From assembly GCA_011523505.1 (NCBI GenBank), contig WTGP01000027.1, positions 1-64,000 on the forward strand: DNA of 64,000 nucleotides, in the 5' to 3' direction. Every line of letters starts with the position of its first letter. Position 1 is the stretch's first letter. The stretch comes from Gammaproteobacteria bacterium. Its GTDB lineage: Bacteria; Pseudomonadota; Gammaproteobacteria; Steroidobacterales; Foliamicaceae. The translations under genes were made by a program, and so were the position numbers. The notes under the pieces are model-generated. The model was not told the DNA's origin. It saw only the letters and a list, made by a program, of their open reading frames with translations, and searched no databases. This document shows, piece after piece, positions 58,209-64,000 of this stretch.

Positions 58209-59307
58209 GTCTAGTCGCAGCCTGTGCGTGATCCGCTTGTCCGCCATCGGGGATTGCTGTCACGCGCTGCCTGTCGTGCAGGCCATCCGAAGCGCCTGGC
58301 CGGAGACCCGCATTACCTGGATTATCGGCCAAGTCGAGCATTCCCTGCTGGAAGGGCTTGCCGGAGTGGACTTCCTGGTCTTGGACAAGCGTGCCGGCCG
58401 CCGGGGAATGCGCGAACTGAAGGAGAAACTGAAGGCGCGCCGGTTTGACCTGTTGCTGCAGATGCAGGATTCGTTGCGGGCCAGCCGGGTCGCGCTGATG
58501 ACCGGCTGCCGGCGCCGGGTGGGATTCGACCGGCGCCGGGCGCGGGATTTTCAGTGGCTGTTTACCACCGAGCGGATCGCCCATCGGCCCCGGCAGCACG
58601 TGATGGAAGCGCTGTTCGGTTTTGCCGAACACCTCGGGATCGAGCGACCGGAGGCGCCGCGCTGGGACTTCCCCTTGAGCGCCGAAGACCTGCAGGCGGC
58701 GGCAGGCATGGCGCCCGAACGGCCGTTCTGCGTCCTGAGTCCGCTGAGCAGCCAGCGCCGCGGCGCGTTTCGGAACTGGCCGGCGGAGCGCTACGCGAGC
58801 GTGGCCCGGCATGTCGTGGAGCAGCTCGGCGGCGAGGTACTGCTGACGGGATCGGGGACTGCGAAGGAGCGGGACTACGCTGCGGCGATCGCCGCTCAGC
58901 CGGGCGTCACCGACCTGAACGGGCGCACGACGCTCAAGCAGCTCGCGGCGCTGATCGGGCTTGCAAGGCTTGTCGTTTGCCCGGATTCCGGACCCGCGCA
59001 CATTGGCGCGGCTCTGGGGACGCGCGTGGTGGGACTTTATGCGGGTTCCAATCCGGACCGCTCGGGTCCGTGGGGAAACCGGGAATTCACCGTTAATCGC
59101 TATCCGCAGGCCGTGCGCAAATCGCTGGGCAAGGGAGTCGATGAAGTGCGCTTCGGCCGCCGCCTGCATGCCGCTGGCGCAATGAACGAAATCGCAGTCG
59201 GCAGCGTGATCGAAACGGTTGAGCGCGCCTGGGCGCTGCCGGGCCGAAATCTTCAGCCGGGATCGCCAGGGTCCGCCGAGGCCAGCGAGAAAACGGCCCC
59301 GCAGTAG
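58207..59307 (+). CDS. Glycosyltransferase family 9 / LPS heptosyltransferase
   Basis: SLCVIRLSAIGDCCHALPVVQAIRSAWP, LSPLSSQRRGAFRNWPAERYA, LVVCPDSGPAHIGAALGTRVVGLYAGSNPDRSGPWG. Confidence 0.92.
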   Translation: MSSRSLCVIRLSAIGDCCHALPVVQAIRSAWPETRITWIIGQVEHSLLEGLAGVDFLVLDKRAGRRGMRELKEKLKARRFDLLLQMQDSLRASRVALMTGCRRRVGFDRRRARDFQWLFTTERIAHRPRQHVMEALFGFAEHLGIERPEAPRWDFPLSAEDLQAAAGMAPERPFCVLSPLSSQRRGAFRNWPAERYASVARHVVEQLGGEVLLTGSGTAKERDYAAAIAAQPGVTDLNGRTTLKQLAALIGLARLVVCPDSGPAHIGAALGTRVVGLYAGSNPDRSGPWGNREFTVNRYPQAVRKSLGKGVDEVRFGRRLHAAGAMNEIAVGSVIETVERAWALPGRNLQPGSPGSAEASEKTAPQ

Positions 59308-59435
59308 GGGCAAGTGGCGTCGGTCCCGGGCTCAAGCGGCAGGTAAACCCGCGGATGAGAGTTCCAGCGAACGGTCCAGGGGAGCGGGCAGGATACCGGC
59401 AGGTCCTTTTCGGAGACGATATAGCGCCGCTCCAT
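59253..59435 (-). CDS. Small zinc-finger domain protein
   Basis: MERRYIVSEKDLPVSCPLPWTVRWNSHPRVYLPLEPGTDATCPYCGAVFSL. Confidence 0.85.
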   Translation of the reverse strand: MERRYIVSEKDLPVSCPLPWTVRWNSHPRVYLPLEPGTDATCPYCGAVFSLASADPGDPG

Positions 59436-59492
59436 GTTTGAAGTCACTCTCTGTTCGCTACCTTTTTGAGCCATGACGTGAGTATATTTCGG

Positions 59493-62366
59493 TTACTCGC
59501 CCAGATAGCGTCGCCATAGGCCGGACACCGTTTCCGCGCGCTCGGCGACTTCGCCGGCAGGCGTATGCGGCGGCCGTTCGGCCAACGCGCGATGGTGCAG
59601 GATCTCGCGGTATTCGAGATAGCATCGCGTCAGGACGTCGGCGTCTTCCGGGGCCAGCACTTCGTGCCGTGCCAGAGTTTCCAGCTGGCGTACGTTGTCG
59701 GGCCAGGCCACCAGGTCGGGATGTTCGTGGGCGTGGTTCAGCACCAGGTACTGCACGATGAATTCGATGTCCTGCAATCCGCCGCGGGCGTGTTTGATGT
59801 CGAAGCGTCCCTTGCCCACAACGGGCGCTTCGCCCAGCATCCGCCGGCGCATTTCGATGACCTGGTCACGCAGATCGTCGTGCCGCACCGACTCGCACAG
59901 AACGCTCACGCGCAGCTTCTCGAAAGCTTCGCGCACATGGGCGGCGCCGGCGATGGCCCGGCTCCTGAGCAGCGCCTGGTGCTCCCAGGTCCAGGCGGAC
60001 TCGCGCTGGTATTTGTCGAGGGCCTGAAGCGACGACACGAGCATTCCGGAGCGGCCGCTCGGACGCAGGCGCGTGTCCACTTCGTACATTCTTCCGGTGA
60101 TGCTCCGCGTCGTAAGTACCGAAATCACCCTGCGCGCGACCCGGAAGAAGAAGTCCGAGTTGGCTATGCTCGTGGGCCCATCGGTCACCTGGTCCTCGCC
60201 CTGCGCGTCGTAGACGAACACCAGGTCCAGATCCGAGCCGTAGCCCATTTCCAGGCCGGCCAGCTTGCCGTAGGCGATGACCGCAAAACCGGCCGGCTTT
60301 CGCTCGCCGTCGACCGTGTAGCCGGGCGATCCGTGCTGCTCCGCGAGTTCTTCCCAGACGTGCTCCAGCGACCGGTCGATCACGAGTTCGGCGATTCCGG
60401 TCAGCAGGTCGCTCACCCGCATCAGAGGGAGGCCGCCGGCCAGGTCCAGCACCCCCACCCGGAAGGCCGCCGCCTGCTTGAACTCGCTGATCGCCGCCAG
60501 CCGCAATTCCTCCGACTCGTTGGCGGTGCGAACCAGCCGGAAGTCCAGTTCCTCCTCAAGCTGCTCGAGATCCATGACCTGCTGCGTAATGCGGGCGTCG
60601 AGCAACTCGTCCACCAGCGCCGGGACCGAGCACAGTTGCTTGGCCAGCGTCTCGCCCAGGCCGCAGACATGCACGAGGCGGTCGCGGGCCGGTCCGTTTT
60701 CGTACAGCAGCGCCAGGTACGCGGAGCGCCTGGCGATGGCGGCGATGACCTTGAGCGTGCGGGCCAGCGTGAGGCCGGGTTCCGGTTCCCTGGACGCGGC
60801 CTCGATCAGCCGGGGAATAAGCAGGTCCAGCCGCTTCCTTCCGGTCTGGTCCAGGCGCGCGTAGTCGGAGGCCTGGTGGACCGTCTGCATGGAATCCAGC
60901 GCAACCTGCGGATCCGGAAAACCATAGGCTTTCAGCACTTCGTCGGCGTTTTCGGCATCTCCCGTCCACACGGCGGCCAGGTCCCCCGGCGGGCCGCTTT
61001 CCGCCTCCGGCAGGTCGTCCGGGCGAAACACGATGGTCGAGAAATGCCTGGCTACCGTCTCGCGGTGCGAGTCGGTCTTCTCCGCCAGACTGTCCCAATC
61101 CGAATGACCCATGGCGAAGGCCAGGCGGACCCGGCCCTCGTCGTCGTCCGGCAACTCCTGGGTCTGCCGGTCGTCCATCCCCTGCAGCCGGTTCTCAAGC
61201 CGTCGCAAAAAGCAATAGGAACGGTCGAGTTCGCCGGACGTGCCGGGGCCCAGGAAGCCCCGCTCGCCCAGGCGCGCAAGCATTCCGCGCAGGCTGCGGC
61301 CGCGCAGGTCCGGGTTGGCGCCGCCCCGCACCAGTTGCATCGACTGCGTGATGAACTCGATTTCGCGGATCCCGCCCCGGCCCAGCTTGATGTCGTTGGC
61401 CTTGTCCTTGCGCAGCGCCTCGCGTTCGATCTTGCCCTTCATGTCGCGCAGAGACTCGAACACGCTGTAGTCCAGGTAGCGGCGGTAAACGAAAGGCCGC
61501 ATGATTTCCTCGTAGAGCGCCTCGCTCATCCCGCAAGGGTTGATGACGCGCGCCTTGACCCAGGCGTAGCGCTCCCAGTCACGGGCCGAGCGGGCAAGAT
61601 AGCTCTCCAGCGACGAGGTCTTGATTACCAGCGGTCCGCTGTTGCCGAAGGGACGCAGGCGGGTATCGACCCGGTACACGAAGGAGTCCACCGTGCGCTG
61701 GTTGAGCGCCCGGATCAATTGCTGGCAGACCAGGGTGTGGAAACGCAGCGCGTCGATCGAAACGGATCCGTCGGTTCGTCCGTCCTCGGAATAGACGAAG
61801 ATGAGGTCGATGTCGGAAGAAAAGTTGAGTTCGCCGCCACCGAGCTTGCCCATGCCGATAACGGCCATCTCGCTGGGCTCGTCCTCCGCCGTGAGCGGCA
61901 GGCCGTGCCGTTCCGCCACGTTGGCCCGCGCGAACTCCAGGGCGGCAAGGATGCAGGCCTCGGCCAGTTCGGACAGTTCCTCCAGGCTTTCCTCCAGGCT
62001 GCCGAGCCCGTTCAGGTCGCGCCACAGGATCCGGCACATCTCGCGGTGCCGAAACCAGCGGAGTTCGCGCATGAACGAGGGCTCCTGACGGAACTCGCTC
62101 AGTGCTTCGCCGGCCAGTCGCGCCAGTTCGCCCGCTTCCAGCGGCCGGGCGAGCCGGTCTTCGGACAGGAGATGATCGAGAATCTCCGGCCTGCGTGTAA
62201 AGCTTCTCGACGCGAACGGCGAACAGGCCAATACCCTTGTGAGCGGCGCGAGAAGTTCACTCTGCTCGAGCCTGGGAGCCAGCGCCTCGTCTTCCCGCAA
62301 CGCGGCGAGCGTCTTGTCGGCGCTTTCGCGCAACAGGCCGGGGACTGGAAGCTTGGCGGCGTTCAC
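59493..62366 (-). CDS. glnE: Bifunctional glutamine synthetase adenylyltransferase/deadenylase
   Basis: GMGKLGGGELNFSSDIDLIFVYSEDG and AYGKLAGLEMGYGSDLDLVFVYDAQG (two GlnE domains); RGGIREIEFITQ; RGGLQDIEFIVQ. Confidence 0.97.
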   Translation of the reverse strand: MNAAKLPVPGLLRESADKTLAALREDEALAPRLEQSELLAPLTRVLACSPFASRSFTRRPEILDHLLSEDRLARPLEAGELARLAGEALSEFRQEPSFMRELRWFRHREMCRILWRDLNGLGSLEESLEELSELAEACILAALEFARANVAERHGLPLTAEDEPSEMAVIGMGKLGGGELNFSSDIDLIFVYSEDGRTDGSVSIDALRFHTLVCQQLIRALNQRTVDSFVYRVDTRLRPFGNSGPLVIKTSSLESYLARSARDWERYAWVKARVINPCGMSEALYEEIMRPFVYRRYLDYSVFESLRDMKGKIEREALRKDKANDIKLGRGGIREIEFITQSMQLVRGGANPDLRGRSLRGMLARLGERGFLGPGTSGELDRSYCFLRRLENRLQGMDDRQTQELPDDDEGRVRLAFAMGHSDWDSLAEKTDSHRETVARHFSTIVFRPDDLPEAESGPPGDLAAVWTGDAENADEVLKAYGFPDPQVALDSMQTVHQASDYARLDQTGRKRLDLLIPRLIEAASREPEPGLTLARTLKVIAAIARRSAYLALLYENGPARDRLVHVCGLGETLAKQLCSVPALVDELLDARITQQVMDLEQLEEELDFRLVRTANESEELRLAAISEFKQAAAFRVGVLDLAGGLPLMRVSDLLTGIAELVIDRSLEHVWEELAEQHGSPGYTVDGERKPAGFAVIAYGKLAGLEMGYGSDLDLVFVYDAQGEDQVTDGPTSIANSDFFFRVARRVISVLTTRSITGRMYEVDTRLRPSGRSGMLVSSLQALDKYQRESAWTWEHQALLRSRAIAGAAHVREAFEKLRVSVLCESVRHDDLRDQVIEMRRRMLGEAPVVGKGRFDIKHARGGLQDIEFIVQYLVLNHAHEHPDLVAWPDNVRQLETLARHEVLAPEDADVLTRCYLEYREILHHRALAERPPHTPAGEVAERAETVSGLWRRYLGE

Positions 62367-62418
62367 TTCAATTGATGGCTTGTGTCCGGAAGCGGCAAAG
62401 ATTACAACACGCGGAAAG

Positions 62419-62454
62419 CAAAAAGCCCCGCCTTTCGTCGGAAAGGCAGGGCTT
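62419..62454 (-). terminator. Rho-independent terminator downstream of groEL
   Basis: Minus strand GCCCTGCCTTTC-CGAC-GAAAGGCGGGGC followed by TTTTTGC. Confidence 0.85.
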
Positions 62455-62511
62455 CGTGCATTGAGGCTTCAGCCGCCGCCGGGCTGTGGCGGCGGCGTCC
62501 ACCGGGAGGAA

Positions 62512-64000
62512 CTACATCATGCCGTCCATGCCGCCGGGCGCGGGCATGGGGGAAGGCTCGTCCTTCTTCGGCTTTTCGGTGACCATGGCCTCGGTCGTCA
62601 GCAACAGGCCCGCCACCGAGGCGGCGTTCTGAAGCGCAAGACGCGTGACCTTGGTGGGGTCGATGATGCCTCTGCCAACGAGCTGGCCGTATTCGCCCAC
62701 GGCCGCGTCGTAGCCGTAGTCGCCTTCGCCTGCGGCAACGTCATTCAGAACCACCGAGGCATCGGCGCCGGCATTGGCGACGATCTGTCGCAGCGGCTCC
62801 TCGAGAGCGCGGCGCATGATCTTGATGCCGACATTCTGATCATCATTGTCACCTTCAAGGTTATCCAGCGCCGACTGGCCGCGCAGCAACGCCACGCCGC
62901 CGCCCGGAACGATTCCCTCCTCGACGGCGGCACGGGTTGCGTGCAGGGCGTCTTCGACGCGCGCCTTCTTTTCCTTCATTTCGATTTCGGTGGCCGCACC
63001 GACCTTGACCACGGCCACGCCGCCGGACAGCTTGGCGACGCGCTCCTGCAGCTTCTCCTTGTCGTAATCGGAGGTCGATTCCTCGATCTCGCGCTGGATC
63101 TGCACGACGCGAGCCTGGATCTGCTCGCTCGAGCCGGCGCCGTCGATGATCGTGGAGTGCTCCTTGGTGACCTGGACCTTCTTGGCGGTGCCAAGGTCGG
63201 TCAGGGAGGCTTTCTCAAGCGAAAGGCCGACTTCCTCGGAGATCACCTGGCCGTTGGTGAGAATCGCCATGTCGGCCAGCATCGCCTTGCGGCGGTCGCC
63301 GAAGCCGGGCGCCTTGACGGCGGCCACCTTGACGATGCCGCGGATGTTGTTGACCACCAGCGTGGCCAGCGCTTCGCCTTCCACGTCCTCGGCCACGATC
63401 AGAAGCGGCTTGCCGGACTTGGCGACGGCTTCGAGCACCGGCAACAGGTCGCGGATGTTGGAGACCTTCTTGTCGTGCAGGAGGATGTAGGGCGAGTCCA
63501 GCTCGACGCTCTGGGAGTTGGCGTCGTTGATGAAGTACGGCGAGAGATAACCGCGGTCGAACTGCATGCCTTCCACGACGTCCAGTTCGTTGTCCAGTCC
63601 GGAACCCTCTTCCACGGTGATCACGCCTTCCTTGCCGACCTTGTCCATCGCGTCGGCGATGATCCGGCCGATGGCTTCATCGGAGTTCGCGGAGATGGTG
63701 CCCACCTGCGCGATCGCGGTGTCTTCCTGGCAGGGCTTGGAAATGCCTTCGAGGGCATCGATAACGGCGCTTGACGCCTTGTCGATGCCGCGCTTGATAT
63801 CCATGGGGTTGAAGCCTGCGGCGACCGCCTTGAGGCCTTCGGTCAGGATCGACTGGGCCAGCACCGTGGCCGTCGTGGTTCCGTCGCCGGCCACGTCGGA
63901 GGTATGCGACGCGACCTCCTTGACCATCTGTGCGCCCATGTTCTCGAACTTGTCCTCAAGCTCGATTTCCTTGGCCACCGACACGCCGTCCTTGGTCATG
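62512..64000 (-). CDS. groEL: Chaperonin GroEL, 5' end truncated by the window edge
   Basis: [36 protein letters not shown]-terminal [12 protein letters not shown]; starts internally because the N-terminus lies beyond 64000. Confidence 0.97.
   Translation of the reverse strand, partial: MTKDGVSVAKEIELEDKFENMGAQMVKEVASHTSDVAGDGTTTATVLAQSILTEGLKAVAAGFNPMDIKRGIDKASSAVIDALEGISKPCQEDTAIAQVGTISANSDEAIGRIIADAMDKVGKEGVITVEEGSGLDNELDVVEGMQFDRGYLSPYFINDANSQSVELDSPYILLHDKKVSNIRDLLPVLEAVAKSGKPLLIVAEDVEGEALATLVVNNIRGIVKVAAVKAPGFGDRRKAMLADMAILTNGQVISEEVGLSLEKASLTDLGTAKKVQVTKEHSTIIDGAGSSEQIQARVVQIQREIEESTSDYDKEKLQERVAKLSGGVAVVKVGAATEIEMKEKKARVEDALHATRAAVEEGIVPGGGVALLRGQSALDNLEGDNDDQNVGIKIMRRALEEPLRQIVANAGADASVVLNDVAAGEGDYGYDAAVGEYGQLVGRGIIDPTKVTRLALQNAASVAGLLLTTEAMVTEKPKKDEPSPMPAPGGMDGMM

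Noticed and set aside
59565-62375. 936-aa ORF on the + strand opposite glnE (similarly 46266-48581, 51911-53944, 10222-12075, 28082-30007, 62239-63774)
   Set aside because: High-GC shadow ORFs antisense to well-supported genes; low-complexity Arg/Gly/His-rich translations with no family motifs.
63999-64000. groEL start at [11 protein letters not shown]
   Set aside because: This Met is internal to GroEL; the gene is truncated by the window end.
1-64000. CRISPR arrays, tRNA/rRNA genes, transposases, integrases
   Set aside because: No regularly spaced direct repeats, no recognisable tRNA/rRNA sequence and no transposase/integrase motifs were seen by eye; tRNAscan/Infernal would be needed to be certain.

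Overview
High-GC proteobacterial chromosome segment, probably gammaproteobacterial. Housekeeping blocks cover about 1-14.8 kb (msrPQ, glnK-amtB, dacB, msrB, htpG, L,D-transpeptidase, LysM lytic transglycosylase) and about 39.5-64 kb (rdgB, rph, yicC, gmk, rpoZ, spoT, ridA, recG, a B12-riboswitch/TonB receptor/cobalamin adenosyltransferase unit, LPS genes, glnE, groEL). Between them, at about 14.8-39.4 kb, lies an accessory island whose core looks like an NHLP-type (nitrile-hydratase-like leader peptide) TOMM/RiPP system. It contains a short HlyD-like protein, a C39-peptidase ABC exporter, a second NHLP-type ABC exporter, a fused leader-binding/ThiF-like + YcaO cyclodehydratase, and two small precursors with nearly identical leaders and very short tri-cysteine cores (...EAISAG-LCCCW and ...EAISAG-MCCCGI). 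Two enzymes in the operon have unusual architectures. One is an NHLP leader-like domain fused to a terpenoid-cyclase/prenyltransferase-fold protein, with the enzyme replacing the core peptide. The other is an AlkB-type membrane monooxygenase fused to a degenerate GlnE-like adenylyltransferase domain. A tryptophan-halogenase-like flavoprotein, two paralogous MMPL/RND transporters, an MpaB/DUF2236-like oxygenase, a TPR protein, an outer-membrane barrel and a LolA-like protein surround the core. Other non-coding signals are a cobalamin riboswitch, a groEL terminator, a 28-bp nested hairpin element at 12.6 kb and a DnaA-box-like cluster at 41.5 kb. All assignments come from reading motifs by eye; no database search was run.
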